Below are positions 1-10,887 of a DNA stretch of 64,000 nt, in pieces. The notes under the pieces were generated by a model that was not told the origin of the DNA, did no database searches, and saw nothing but the letters and a program-made list of their open reading frames with translations. Both the position numbers and the translations under genes were made by a program. The stretch's first letter is position 1. Every line of letters starts with the position of its first letter. This stretch comes from Erythrocercus mccallii (Eukaryota; Chordata; Aves; Passeriformes; Dicruridae). The DNA lies in assembly GCA_013397435.1 (NCBI GenBank), contig VZRG01000286.1, positions 586,826-650,825 on the forward strand. Direction: 5' to 3'.

Positions 1-1980
1 TTCTTGAAATGCTCTTCAGTAGCCCAGTTCCTGGGTACATGTGCATCTACTCAAAATACTTTTACAGCCAGCTTCTCTACCTGGGTGATGTCTTGCCACA
101 ATTCATCAGTGCAGATGAGTTTACCTCTGTCCTACTAGTTGGTCTTTTTCCATTGGTCCAGCCACCCCCACATTGCATTTACTGTCATCCATAAGTCAGT
201 GTAGAGATAGAACACTGATCATTTCTCTCATTCAGTGATACCTAAAGCCAGCTGGATGACTTTCAGCTTTGCAACCTGATTTGATGCACCTTGTCCCTCC
301 ATAGCTTCTGTGACTTGCCATATAAAACTCCGTACAGCTGCTGTTTTCAGTGTAGCCCAACCATACAGGAGGAGCCATCAGTGAAGAGGTCATACTGCTT
401 TTCATTTTCTGGTAGCTGATTATATGATGGGGCCTTGTCAGCAAGTGTCACTTCCTTCTTCTTTCTTCTGATGATAATCCACATTTTTTGCCTTTGGGCT
501 GATTCATGATGAATTCCAAGATCCCTGTGCAGCTGGTGTTTGCTGTATTTAAGCTTTTTGTGTGATCAGAGTGATCCAATTACTCCACATAGTATCGGTG
601 GCATGATGTGTGGTAGGGACTTCCCCCTTTGAACATCCAGTCCAGCACTGGCAGTCAGGGTGCCAGGAGGAGCTGTGGTTTGGGACCCATCACTTCTGAA
701 GCAGCTCAAATCCCTTCATAAGCTGCCAGGATCTTTTTCAGTTCTGATGTAGTGGGCCTCAGATCCTTTTTATCCCCAGCTCTAGAACCCCAGAGTTCAT
801 CCTCTAGTCTCCTCATGTACTTTTCCAGAGACTTCAGGAAGGACCATTCTCTCTGGCTGCAATGTAGATCAGAGAAATGTTGTACCTTTTTCACATCCTC
901 TCCTCTTGACTGGCTCCAGAGCTACTACATGAACAGTCTCTTGTTTGATTTGTTCAAATGCTTGTCACTACTTAAAATCATCCTTCTTCCAGGTCACATG
1001 ATAGAAAGGACTAACAATTTGACTGTAGTCAGGAATACGCATCCTCCAAAAACCCGCAGCATATAAGAAAGCATGTGTTTCCTTCTTGCTGGTTGGGAGG
1101 GACATAGCTGCTACTTGGTTGATCATGTCCATTGGAATCCAGTGATGTCCGTCTTGCCATTTTACTCCCAAAAAAGGAATTTTTTGGGTAGGTCCCTTGA
1201 CCTTACTTTGCTTCATAGCAAAAGCAGCCTTCAGAAAGATTTGGATTATGTTCTTCCCTTTCTAACAAACTTTCTCTGCTGTGTTCCCCCATGTGATGAT
1301 GTCATCACTGTAAGTGTTCTGGAGCCTCACCGCTTTGCAATGCAGTCTGGGTCAGTCCAAGGCAAATAGTGGGCCTGGATTTCCACCCCTTGCACAGCCA
1401 ATTCCAGGTTCCAGGTGTACTCAGTGCCCTTCTAGGTGATAGCAAACTGTGGCCTGCACTCATGGCTACAGACAAGGAGAAGAGCATATTTGCAATGTCA
1501 GTGGTGGCACCACTCTGCTGCCCTGAACTCCAGCTCATACTGAAGTTCCAGCATGGCCGGCACAGTAGCACTCAGTGGTGGTGTGACTTCCTTCAGGCCA
1601 TGATTGTCCACTGTCAGTCTCTGCTGGACTTACACACTTGCCATATGGGACTATTGAACAGTGAGTGACTCTTGCTGGCCACTCCCTGGCTCTCCAGGAC
1701 CCATCTCCTGGCTGGGGTTCAGAGTCCTGGATGGCGTGGTGTTGTTGATGATGCACTGCTGTGTTAGTGCTTGATACCAGTTGTTCTTTGACCCTCAGCA
1801 GAAGGGTCACCTCTAAAAGACCAGGCAAGGTATTCAGCTGTTTAATTTCCTCTATCTCCACAGCAGGTCTCCCAAAAGCCCAACAATGGATGGCCTCTTC
1901 TGGGGTCTTTGAAATACCCTCTGTTACAACCTGCTCCTGAAGGTGAGGGTAATCCAGGTTCTTGCCAATAAACCCCATGG
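1..1980 (-). pseudogene. Endogenous retrovirus pol remnant (reverse transcriptase to RNase H), decayed
   Basis: Minus-strand frames read in order as retroviral pol. 1978-1535 is a linker and N-terminal reverse-transcriptase region. 1571-1305 contains TDIANMLFS and a PTIC motif. 1216-968 contains FLGVKWQDG and GFWRM (thumb/connection). 894-706 contains ILAAYEG. The RNase H motif TDGS lies at 382-371 and YTDLWM at 203-186. The parts lie in different frames with stops; TDGS and YTDLWM are 179 bases apart, not a multiple of three, so there is an indel between them. At the polymerase active site the palm frame ends in HLQ and runs directly into two stops (1307-1302). No gag or env was recognised. 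Resemblance is to ERVL-like (class III) avian elements, but class is inference. It is antisense to the host gene and continues beyond the left edge. It cannot make a working polymerase. Confidence 0.85.
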
Positions 1981-2339
1981 AATTTCACTCAGATTTGAGT
2001 GAAATGACACTGAGTCATCAGGGTTTGTAAGTATATAAAAGTAGGTTCTATTTTAGAACAGTTTTGTTGTAATGGAGAGCAGATATGTAGCTAATTTAGT
2101 TATCATTATTGTCTTGTTTTAAGATAATTTACGAGGGACACTTTAAAATGAGTTACCTTCCCTTAATTTAACCAATAAGGAGAAATTAATATGAGTAGGT
2201 ATAAGTGAAAAAATGTAAAAATTTACTGAAGAAATTGAATAGCAACAGGCAAAAAAATCAGTTTTTTGTTTTGTTTTAATATAGAATAACAGCGGTAGTA
2301 TTAATAACAAAAGTGTACAAAAGAGAAAGAGTGATTTAC
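1981..2339. other. AT-rich intron sequence, nothing recognised
   Basis: No coding frame or known repeat was seen. It lies between the antisense pol remnant and a possible LTR fragment. The gag and leader of that retrovirus would be expected here but no such similarity is visible, so it may be unrelated sequence or deeply decayed. Confidence 0.5.
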
Positions 2340-2540
2340 ATGTAAAATGCTCACTGTGGAGCCTGACTTGACACCATGGCAGCCATGGTACCCCAACCAG
2401 AAGAGACCCCTTCTCCCTGGAGGAGGGTCCCCTCCCGCTGGCCTAACAATGGTGTGAGGTGATATAGAATAACCTCTGGGTCCCAGCCATGCACTGCTGG
2501 GCTACTGCAAAATGAACCCTGTCCTGGCCAGACCAGGACA
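2340..2540 (-). mobile_element. Possible LTR fragment
   Basis: This is a GC-richer island in AT-rich surroundings. It ends on the + strand in CCAGACCAGGACA, a terminal pattern also found in the antisense LTR ending at 31085 (GAAACCAGGACA). It lies upstream of the antisense pol in retroviral orientation, so it could be a remnant of the 5' LTR. No TATA box, polyadenylation signal or target duplication was seen. It could instead be another repeat. Confidence 0.35.
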
Positions 2541-5500
2541 CCCATCTACTAATGAATATTGCAGAAGGTTTTTTACTTCAGCAAGATTTTCCAGTGGAGT
2601 TAATGTCAAAAAAAAATTAGAGTTACAGTGTTTGGACAAAAATATGAAGGTAGGCAGAAGAGAGAGATTAGCCAGGGTCTTTAAAATATGTGAATGTGTG
2701 GTCTCATTTCTTAAAGAGAGGACTCTATATGGAACAGAGAATCTTGAATGTACCAATCAAAGGAAGAGCCTAAATGAGCCCTATCACTTTATGGACAGCA
2801 AGGGCAATTATAAATGCAGTACTTTAGGAATCCATGCCTTATTTGTTAAAGGATTTTTTTCATACTGGTTTGATTATTTTCAGTTTTTGCTAAGTAAGTG
2901 TGAAATAGAAAAATAGCAAAGACAACTATAAATAAATTAGGTAAAGCAACTAAAATTAGGGCATGATACTGAATTTCTAATAGTAGTTTCTAAGCTATAA
3001 GTAATACATTTCTAGAAAGTTCTAGTCCTTTTATTTTTCCCATTTTTGAATCAATGTTTTTGATAACAGAAAAAGCTAGTGGAGGCAGCTCCACTAACAA
3101 AAATTCAAATTATATGTGTATGGTCTTTGTAATTTTATGAAGATCTGAGCTTTCAACAGTGTGTTAATTTTCAGCATTTCTTTTTTTCTGAGTGAAGTAA
3201 ATGGACGGCTAGAATTCAGGACTACTTAACAGTACCTACGGAAATTTAAATATGAATCTTCACTACATGCAGTATATTCATTTGCATATGCTAAATCAGC
3301 TTTCAAAATCTGGTGTTTGTGAAGACTTTTTAGTGGAATGATTATGTCAGATGTGCTTCAGTGAACTCTTCTAGTTTGCAGGCAGCAATTGGCAGTAGGT
3401 TGGTTCATCGGAGTAACATGACAATTCTCGAAAGGTTCAGAGATAGTTTTATAATTATTGTTAGCATGATTCTTGAAAGAAATGATGAGCATCTCATAAA
3501 CCCAGATGGGAGTTTGTTACATTGTTGATAAATGTGTTTTACATTTTTAAATTGATAAACAGTGAAAAGCAGAAAAGATACAATAAGGCAGATGGTTGTT
3601 TATAAAGCACTTGTAAGTTGCTGCAATTCAAAGAATGGTACTAATTGTTAAAAAGAAGACAAAAGTTGGAGTGGGGGAGTGTTTCAATGAGTTCATCATG
3701 AGCTTTTTAAAAATAAAACCTTCAGCAGCTTTAGTTCAATTAGAACCATTCTTGCCATTCTGGGTTTACATGCAAAAGTTTGGACTCTCCATTCTTAATA
3801 AACTTTTGTACCAGCCATTTTCATATAGCTAAAATTAAAGCTACAGCTAACCTACCTGTATGTATCAATTTATTTCTTTTTCCTTTTTTGTGGTTTGGAA
3901 AAAACCCAAAATTTATTGTACAGCAGAATGAAGTTGAATTGCTGCTGGACTTAATAATTGTTTCCATTTAAAAAGAGTGAGCACAGTAGCAAACTCCAAA
4001 ATCAGCAGAGATTTTGCAGCAAGGAAGTAAAATGGTAGCTAGTTGACTTGTTTTCTGTTTAAGGAGTGGTGAAAAAAATGTTTTTTTGACAACTGTGTGA
4101 CCACAATAAAGATATTTTTAAGTAGTGCTTGGTCAGAACACCAATCAGTATGTGTGATGAGTTGGTGCACCGTTCTCTTGAGAATGTTGGGTCCTAATTG
4201 CACTAGTGATCTTAAAATCTTCCATGAAAGATGAAGTATTTTCCTAGTTTTCAGCATGAGTTTTTTGAAAAGCGGATATGTAGATTTACTGCTTTCATCA
4301 AGCAGCACTTCTAAAATATGTAAAATTTTCAGTTGCAGAAGTCTAGAAGAGCTTGTTCTCTTTAACAGGATTTTCAGCTTTTATGTGATAAAGACTTCTA
4401 TGCTTTCTGTATTTTCAATAAGATACCTATACATTTCATTTTTCTGGGACTATTTTACTAACATTTAGCAGAGCAGTGATATTGTCAGTAAAGCTGTATC
4501 AGTTAACAGAAATAATATGTTAAGTTGCAAAGTTATATCAGGCTGATCAGCTAAAAATAAGCAGACTGCCTTTAAGCAGGAACATCCTAACCATTATTAT
4601 AGCTACACATCTATCTGCATACTCTAGTGGTGGAGCTTCCAGCTATAAAGGAGACTCTAGATGAAACTTAATCCTGCGAAGTGCAAGAGCTAACCATGGT
4701 AGATGAAGTTAGGCTTATACTAATGACTGTGAAGCTGACTTCTAAGACAGAAAATATGCTGGCTTTCAAGTCTTGTGAGGTGGTTATATATAAAGATTCA
4801 CTTAAGTTTTATGAAGTTCGTATGAAAACTTCAGAAGAAGCACCACAAATCTTCTATAGCTGTTACCTAACTCTCTGGGAGGAGTACTGACTTTCAAGAC
4901 TGTTACAGTCCGAATGTGACACAGACTGAGAGAAGAAAGAACAACTGTTTTAATCTCTTGCTCCGTAGTTAAATCCAAAATAATTAATTGCTCTAGGCAA
5001 TGTTGGCCTGATTTTATGCCAGTTCATGACAATATTTAAACTCTGTAAAAAGTTTCAAAGCTCTTCATGTGCAACTGTCTTCTTTCCATTTTTGGTACAA
5101 AACATTTGTGTTTCTACTTGCTGTCAGATTTTGACCTTAGCCTTAATTATGGGAAAAGTAGTTTCAAGTTCCTGGTCTGAGTGAAGTAAACATTTAAGAA
5201 GGCCTTACAACTGTATGTCTCAATACCTAGCTCTAAAACTTTACAGGGAGTTTGTAGGTTTGGTCTGGGGTAGTGTTCTTATGCAGCTTTCAGTATGTGT
5301 CCTTTACAGTAGTGGTTTCTAACCTGAGGGTAAGCGCACGAGAGAAAGCAACTAGAAAAGCAAACCCACAACTACATAGCAATCCATATCTTTACTAGAA
5401 AAACTTGTAAAGGTCTGCACACTTCAGGTTCAAAAATACAGGTCTTCAAGAAATCAGAATAAACTTATCCTTCAGTGAGAGCTTGTTTCATTTAAAGTGT

Positions 5501-5600
5501 ATGCACTTCAAATATCAAAGCCATGCTTCTTTTAGGTGCTCCTGTTGGTATGGATCCTACCACCTATTCCCAGATTCCTCTGTAATTCAAGTTCAGTGGG
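2541..5600. other. Intron sequence without recognisable genes or repeats
   Basis: AT-rich intronic sequence with only scattered chance open frames on both strands. None has a splice context, conserved motif or coding bias that I can support, and no transposon similarity was recognised. Confidence 0.5.
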
Positions 5601-6060
5601 ACAAACCTGGATGTGTGTACAGACTTGGGAACAACAGGCTGGGAAGCAGTGCTGTGGAAAGGGACTTGGGGTTTTTTGTTAATGCCATATCTATATCAGT
5701 AAACAATGTGCCCTGGCACATTGCCCTGGGGGGCACCAGGACCAGCAGTGCCAGCCAGTCAGAGTAGGGGATTGTCCTCCTCTGCTCTGCTCTGCTTTGC
5801 TCTGCTCTGCTCTGCACTGGGGCAGTCTCACCTTGAATATTATGTGCAGTTTTGGGCACCATAATACCAAAAAGACATTAACCTATTAGCAATCCAAAGG
5901 AGGGCCTTGAGGATGGTAAAGGATCTGGAGGGGAAGCCTTACGAGAAGTGGCTGAGATCACTTGATTTGTTTGGCCTGGAAGAGACTGAGGGAAGACCTC
6001 TTCATGTCCTCAACATCCTCATAGGGGGAAGCAGAGGGGCAAGAACTGACCTCTTCGTTC
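5601..6060 (+). mobile_element. CR1 LINE 3' part, left piece
   Basis: The sequence follows the 3' part of avian CR1: a block around 5630 about a label-like aagtgctgtgg/gacttgggg stretch, then CTGCACTGGGGCAG, the ACCATAATACCAAAAAGACAT stretch, GAGGGCCTTGAGGATG and GGCCTGGAAGAGACTGAGGGA. It is interrupted by an antisense LTR and resumes at about 6546. A TCTGC pentamer run at 5781-5815 expands within it. The remnant has no coding capacity. The start is approximate. Confidence 0.8.
5781..5815. repeat. TCTGC microsatellite inside CR1
   Basis: Seven tandem copies of a TCTGC pentamer, one of them TTTGC. They sit where the CR1 3' region has a naturally repetitive CTCTG segment, so this is local expansion of element sequence. 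Confidence 0.85.
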
Positions 6061-6545
6061 TGTCAGAAAAACTCTTTTTCTGACCTAGAGAGAGGGCTCC
6101 TGAGAGGCATTTTAAAGACTTTTATTCCATTTTCAGTCTCATGTGAAGGGTGAGATGGTACAGACATTATAATTCACGCCATCACAATCAGAAGCCAAAC
6201 TATTTCCTAATTACAATGCATTATAAGCATTTTTTGGCCTATCAGCTTTTGCCACACAATGCTGCTAATGCTTCTAAGCCAATCATCTATTAAAATATCC
6301 CATGTGGCTCTTGCTACAATGCATCTTTCATAGTTCTATTTGTCCAAAGTATCTAGTCTATTTGCAAAGTCATCATTTGAAACTTGTTTCTAGTTCGGTT
6401 TCTCAATAATTTCTGTCCTATTCATGGCCTTTCTAAGTCAGCATACTTTATCTCAAAGTTTGCATACAGATGCACAAGACTATGTGAGCCTTCTACCAGG
6501 CTTTGAATATTCTCTACAAATCCATTTCCCAAATGTTCTTGTGTA
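6061..6545 (-). mobile_element. Antisense solo LTR inserted into CR1
   Basis: CR1 similarity stops at 6060 and resumes at about 6546, leaving roughly 485 bp of unrelated sequence. On the minus strand it ends TTTTTCTGACA and has AATAAA at 6126-6121, about 60 bp before that end, as expected for an LTR 3' region. GTTC occurs at the left junction (6057-6060) and again near the right junction, a possible partial target duplication; the exact right boundary is uncertain. The + strand left end begins TGTCAGAAAA. No TATA box was identified. Confidence 0.65.
6063..6083. repeat. Perfect 9-bp inverted repeat at LTR end
   Basis: TCAGAAAAA at 6063-6071 and TTTTTCTGA at 6075-6083 are perfect reverse complements with a 3-base CTC loop. 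It lies two bases from the LTR's U5 terminus. RNA from the LTR could fold here, or it may be part of the integrase recognition end. Confidence 0.85.
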
Positions 6546-6836
6546 CCAGTGACAGGACACAAGGAAACAACATAAAGCTGAGTTGAGGAAGCTTTGGGTT
6601 AAAGAGGAGGAAAAATTTCTTCACCCAGAGGTGGCTGGACACTGGAACAGGCTCCCAGGGAAGTAGTCACAGCAGCAAGGCTGTCTGAATTGAAGAAGCA
6701 TTTGGACAACACTCTTGGGGACATAGTATGAATCTTTGGGCTGTCCTGCAGGAACAGGAACTGGACTTGATGACCCTCATGGGTCCCTTCCAACTCAGCT
6801 TATTCTGTGATTCTATGAAGGTTTCTGTTTCAAAGT
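6546..6836 (+). mobile_element. CR1 LINE 3' end, right piece
   Basis: CR1 resumes with ACCAGTGACAGGACACAAGG, then TTCTTCACCCAGAGGTGGCT, GGACACTGGAACAGGCTCCC and CTTGATGACCCTCATGGGTC, and ends in TTCTGTGATTCTATGA, the 8-base terminal repeat of CR1. Together with 5601-6060 it forms one copy. Confidence 0.9.
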
Positions 6837-7818
6837 GCATATTGCCTTCCACCAACTGATTTTTCAAGACATGTGTCATAATGCACTTGAAAAGGTATTA
6901 CCTGATAGTATGTATACCACTACTCAATTTTATTGTGTTTAGCAAAAGTGCCTTAAGAGGGTTGTGTGCCTTGAAATCAGTTTATAGTGGTAGAAAAGGA
7001 AACAGCTTGTTTGATGAGCTTATATTCACAGTTATCAGCAAGCAACACAGCTCTTGTTTGTCCTGAATTTTGATCTACTATTAAGTTTACAGTGTTGCAT
7101 CTCTTCTTTCTGAAGTATTTTGGGAATGTCAGGGACCATTGGATGCTACTTTGCTAGGACTACATAAGGATTAAACATGAAGTGAAAGGTCTGATAAATA
7201 CTTGCTGATATCAGCATAGTTCAGTGCTTTTGGTCTCAGTAGTCTAGTATGCAAAAAATACTTCTAGTCATATATGGTTGTAGGTAAATAAAAATCAAAT
7301 CATTTTCATGGCAGGTAAGTTGAATTCAGCTTCTGGAAGGTATCAAGGTGATTACTGTTGCAAATACATGGCTTCAGGCTTTATCAGTTCTCCATCAGTA
7401 AGTTAAAACTGCAAATTAGTAAAGTATGTAGTTAATATTTCTTCCTGGAACAAATCTTCCTTTATACACATACTGTATGACTCCATCATTTCAAAGGAAG
7501 TCTGTAAGATAATATTCACTTATCTTTCTGTAAGACAAATCTGATACCAGTTCACAGTCTGATAATTCTTAGTTGGCCTAAGAATTAAAAAATATTTTTC
7601 TTTCCTTCAGCTGTCTTTTAGAAAGTTATACTCTTCAGTGAAATGTTCAGTATATTCTTTTAGTTTCAGTTTTCTTGGGCTTACCTTCCACCTTCACAGG
7701 AAACCATTTGAGAATATTGTCAGGTAGACTACAAAGTACAATTTATTTGGCTGCTATATTAAATGAACTACTAGTAATTTTTGACATAAAAATAGCCTGT
7801 AACACTAGAGATGATATA
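6837..7818. other. Intron sequence, nothing recognised
   Basis: AT-rich intron sequence. No repeat, RNA gene or exon could be supported. The open frames here are short and lack any recognised motif. Confidence 0.5.
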
Positions 7819-7960
7819 GGCAATGTTATAGATGAATATGAATGATAATTTGTGCTGGAATGTTTCTTTGTAAATATGTATAGTCATAATTCAGAAATAG
7901 TTTCTCTGTAAGCAAGATTTTCCCAGGAAAAAAAACGTAGTGTGAAAAAACTGTAGTCCA

Positions 7961-8702
7961 GTGTTATAGATGAATATAAGGAATAATTCTTGCTGGAATG
8001 TTTTATGAATATATATTCTTGTAATTTAAATTCAGGACTTTCATAAAGCAAAGTTTTTCCAGGCAAAAGTTACTGTTTCAGAAACTGCACTCAGGGTGGA
8101 GGTTTCCACCCACATTCCAGAGATAAGAGCGGAGCTATTGTTCCCCACATGGCAACGACCTCACCATTCATGCGGCAGAAGGTGTGAAGAAGCCACCATC
8201 ACCTTATCACAAACTGAAGTGCCATTTCCCAGAACAACCCTTTTCAGCCAGATTGCACATTCATCTCTCAACACTGAAAATAACTCTGACATCACTGGTC
8301 ATCAAGAAACCATAAACCCCTTTTTAGGTTCAAGTACAATTTCTTCTCAACTGAATGAAGAACCATCAAGGAGCCAGCACTGCTTTTATTCCAAACCAAG
8401 AAACCACCCAGCTGCATCAGAAACTACATTGTTTCATTCTAGGAAACCTTTTTCCTATCAAAAGAAACTGTATTCTCCCATTGTGCGCCCTCGCCAGAGG
8501 CTACCAGAGACTCTATAAAAAACACAAACCACAAAAGGCAATTCGTGGAACAGAAAGGGATTGCATGGAGAGAGACGCTGTCGCTCTGTTCCACCAGTGC
8601 CGTGTCCTAGGTCGGCACTTTGGACTTTGGCTCGTGGCTTTTCCTTTTTCAAATTTTATCCATTTTGTAATCAATAAATTTACGATTTTTTCATTTAAAA
8701 CA
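7961..8702 (+). mobile_element. Inner solo LTR nested in an LTR of the same family
   Basis: 742 bp beginning TGTTATAGATGAATATAAGG and ending TCATTTAAAACA. TCCAG flanks it at 7956-7960 and 8703-8707. The outer LTR's sequence stops at the first TCCAG and continues at the second, which shows insertion rather than tandem duplication. TATAAAA is at 8514-8520 and AATAAA at 8673-8678. It is similar along its length to the right piece of the outer LTR, for example in the AGAAACTACATTGTTT block and the segment around the TATA box. It may still carry a usable promoter, but no transcript evidence is visible. Confidence 0.9.
8596..8619 (+). other. R-region stem-loop, inner LTR 1
   Basis: AGTGCCG (8596-8602) pairs perfectly with CGGCACT (8613-8619) around a loop containing CCTAGG. 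It starts 82 bases after the TATA box and ends 54 bases before AATAAA, so it would lie near the 5' end of a transcript begun in this LTR. Confidence 0.75.
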
Positions 8703-9210
8703 TCCAGGGAGAGGACCTTCATTTACATCCCAAAGACAGGTGGGGGAACAGTTGTTCCCCAGATGGCAACGGACTCACCATTCATATCTCAAGAGGTGCT
8801 AAGAAGCTATTTGATCTTATCAGCAGCTGGGACACCCCTTCCCAAAACAATTCCTTTCAGCAAGACTGCACACTTATTTCCAACAGTACTAAAAATAGCT
8901 CCAGAGACAAGCACTGGCCATCAAGAGACATCAACCCTTCTTCAGGCTGAAGTAAAGGTTCTTTTCAATTGAACCAGAAGTAATCAAAAGACCAGTACTG
9001 CTGTTTCAACCAGATTGGGAAACCCACACAGCTGTACCAGAAACTACATTGTTTAATCAAGAAAACCTTTTTCCTATCAAAGAAACTGTATTCTTCCATT
9101 GTAAGCCCTAGCCAGGGGCTACTGAAGACTGTATAAAAGTTCAGACCGCAGAAGGACAACCCGTGGGCAGAGAGGGATTGCACAGATAGACCGTTTTTCT
9201 CTGTTCCACC

Positions 9211-9236
9211 AGTGCCGGAGCCCTAGGTCCGACACT
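9211..9236 (+). other. R-region stem-loop, outer LTR 1
   Basis: AGTGCCGGA (9211-9219) faces TCCGACACT (9228-9236) with one C-A mismatch; the loop carries CCTAGG. It starts 79 bases after the TATA box. It is equivalent in position to the stem at 8596. Confidence 0.7.
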
Positions 9237-9341
9237 TTGGGCTTTGGCTCGTGGACTTGTTATTTTTATCCATTTTTGTAATCAATAAATTTTATTATTA
9301 TTGTTAATAACTGAATTGGCTAATTCATTTATAACAGGCAA

Positions 9342-9639
9342 AATAAACACAAATTAAGTAAATCATACGGTGACTAGGAGTGAAAAGTGCAGGTTGATGC
9401 ACATTTTTAGTGCCATTAAATATTTTGTTGGACAGGCTACATTCAATAACAGAAAAGATCCTAACTCAGATAATAGGAACATACTTTTTGGATTATTTGC
9501 AATATTCAGGAGTGCAGATGCTCTTGATCCTGCATTACAAGTCATAATTTTAAGAATACTGTGTTGGAAAAATAAGGCACATTAGCCAGCAGCAGAAATA
9601 GCAAAAGAAGCCATAACACTCACTTCTCTACCCAGCAAA
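9342..9639. other. Short unassigned intron segment
   Basis: Lies between the right target duplication of the first LTR nest and the start of recognisable CR1 5' sequence. No repeat or coding similarity was seen. Part of it could be CR1 5' untranslated sequence, as the CR1 start is not sharply defined. Confidence 0.4.
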
Positions 9640-10772
9640 ACCATGCTTGTTTGGCTGACTATTAAAGGAGCATTCAGTCAAGCAAGGGGTGATCTCCAGG
9701 CCATTTGCAGGCGATTTAGAAGAGGCTCTAGGGAGTTCTGTGAACAGGATTGGACAAACAGCCATGTCAGTGAGGGCGTGGCACAGCAGTTTGCGGGCAG
9801 TTCCCACAGGCGGAAGTTGCACGAAGGGTGCAGCCACTCTTTGGGTGGTGTGTTGTGTCTTTTGGCTGACTTTGGCATGCCTTTTTTTTTTTTCCAAGCA
9901 GTGGTTTGCAAATGGTCAAAAGCCATTGCTGCTGCTGCTGCCAGCAGAAGTGTGCTAAGCCGAACAGAACCCCCCCAAGAAGGACACAGCTGTCCAGACC
10001 CCTGGCTGCAGGGAGTGTCTGAGGCTGGGGGCAGTACCAGAGGACAGTGCAAAAGGCACCCATGTGTGGTGTGAGCAGGTGAATGAGCTGCTCTCTCTGG
10101 TGGCAGGGCTGAAGCAAGAAGAGGAAAGGCTAAGGAGTATTAGGGAGAGCAAAAGAGAAACCGACTGGTGGAGTTACAGCCTTGCAACCCTGAGAGAAGC
10201 TCGGCAGGAGTCAGAGGAGCCCTGTCCCTCTTACCATCAGGCAGGAGACCGAGCAGATGGGGGAATGGAAATGGGTACCTACCCGGAGAGGTAGCAAAAT
10301 TCCCTCCTGACCCCCATCACCTTCCCAGGTGCCATTACAGAATAGGTATGAGGCCCTGGGTCCAGAGGCTCAGGCAGATGATAAACAAAAAAATCTGTCT
10401 GGAGAGTATCCCGGGTGTGTTTCATCTGTCAGACGGATCACAACCTCAGGAAATAAAGAAGGGTAGTTGTAGTAGGTCACTCCCTTCTGAAGAGGACTGA
10501 GGGCCCTGTATGTCAACCAGACCCATCCCTCAGGGAAGTCTGGGGCCTAGATATGGGTTATCAGCAGGAGACTCACTGAACTAATTCAGCCCTCTGATTA
10601 TTACTCACTGCTGGTTGTCCAGGTTGGCAGTGGTGAGGTTGACAAAGGAGGGTACCAGGGTCATTGAAAGGGCCATCAGGGCTCTGGATTGATTGGTTGG
10701 TGGGGCAGGAGCACAGGTGTGGTTCTGCTCAGCTCCTTCAGGAGCAGGGATGAATGATAAAAGGAATAGGAA
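9640..10772 (+). mobile_element. CR1 LINE with 5' region and ORF1, segment 1
   Basis: Unusually for CR1, the 5' part is present. Translation gives CR1 ORF1 features: CPDPWLQGVSEAGG, then GQCKRHPCV, CEQVNELLSLVAGL and ERLRSIRESKRE, a cysteine-containing region followed by a coiled-coil-like heptad stretch. ORF1 continues as SDYYSLLVVQVGS-like residues near 10600 and is cut at about codon NDKRNR by the LTR nest at 10773. Stops and frameshifts break the frame (near 10074 and 10498, for example). ORF1 of CR1 encodes an RNA-binding, esterase-like protein. The 5' boundary is approximate. Confidence 0.82.
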
Positions 10773-10859
10773 TGTTATATATGGGTGTTGGAATTAATTC
10801 GTGCTTGAGTTTTTATGTTATATAAAATGTTATATGTGAGTGAGGGGAATTAATTTGTG

Positions 10860-10887
10860 CTTACTCTATTATGAATAATAGAGTAAG
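10860..10887. repeat. Perfect 13-bp palindrome in LTR U3
   Basis: CTTACTCTATTAT (10860-10872) and ATAATAGAGTAAG (10875-10887) are exact reverse complements with a 2-base GA spacer. It lies 32 bases inside the inner LTR. The other copies in this window do not show it at that position. Confidence 0.9.

Larger units (their letters stand above)
7824..9336 (+). mobile_element. Outer solo LTR of a TGTTATA...TATAACA family, split by a second LTR
   Basis: The left piece 7824-7960 begins TGTTATAGATGAAT and the right piece 8708-9336 ends ATTCATTTATAACA, giving matching inverted ends. Removing the inner LTR (7961-8702) and one copy of its duplication leaves 766 bp. The 5-base sequence GGCAA flanks the whole unit at 7819-7823 and 9337-9341. 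TATAAAA is at 9132-9138 and AATAAA at 9284-9289, so the U3-R-U5 layout is readable. No internal retroviral genes are present, so it is a solo LTR left by LTR-LTR recombination. It has the same orientation as the host gene. Confidence 0.88.

Noticed and set aside
7961..9336. Provirus with two LTRs and internal genes
   Set aside because: The sequence between the LTR copies has no internal region; the flanking duplications show one solo LTR nested in another.
9678..10152. Overlapping minus-strand frames of 65-124 codons
   Set aside because: They are shadows of the GC-richer CR1 5' region; the + strand carries the recognisable CR1 ORF1 motifs.
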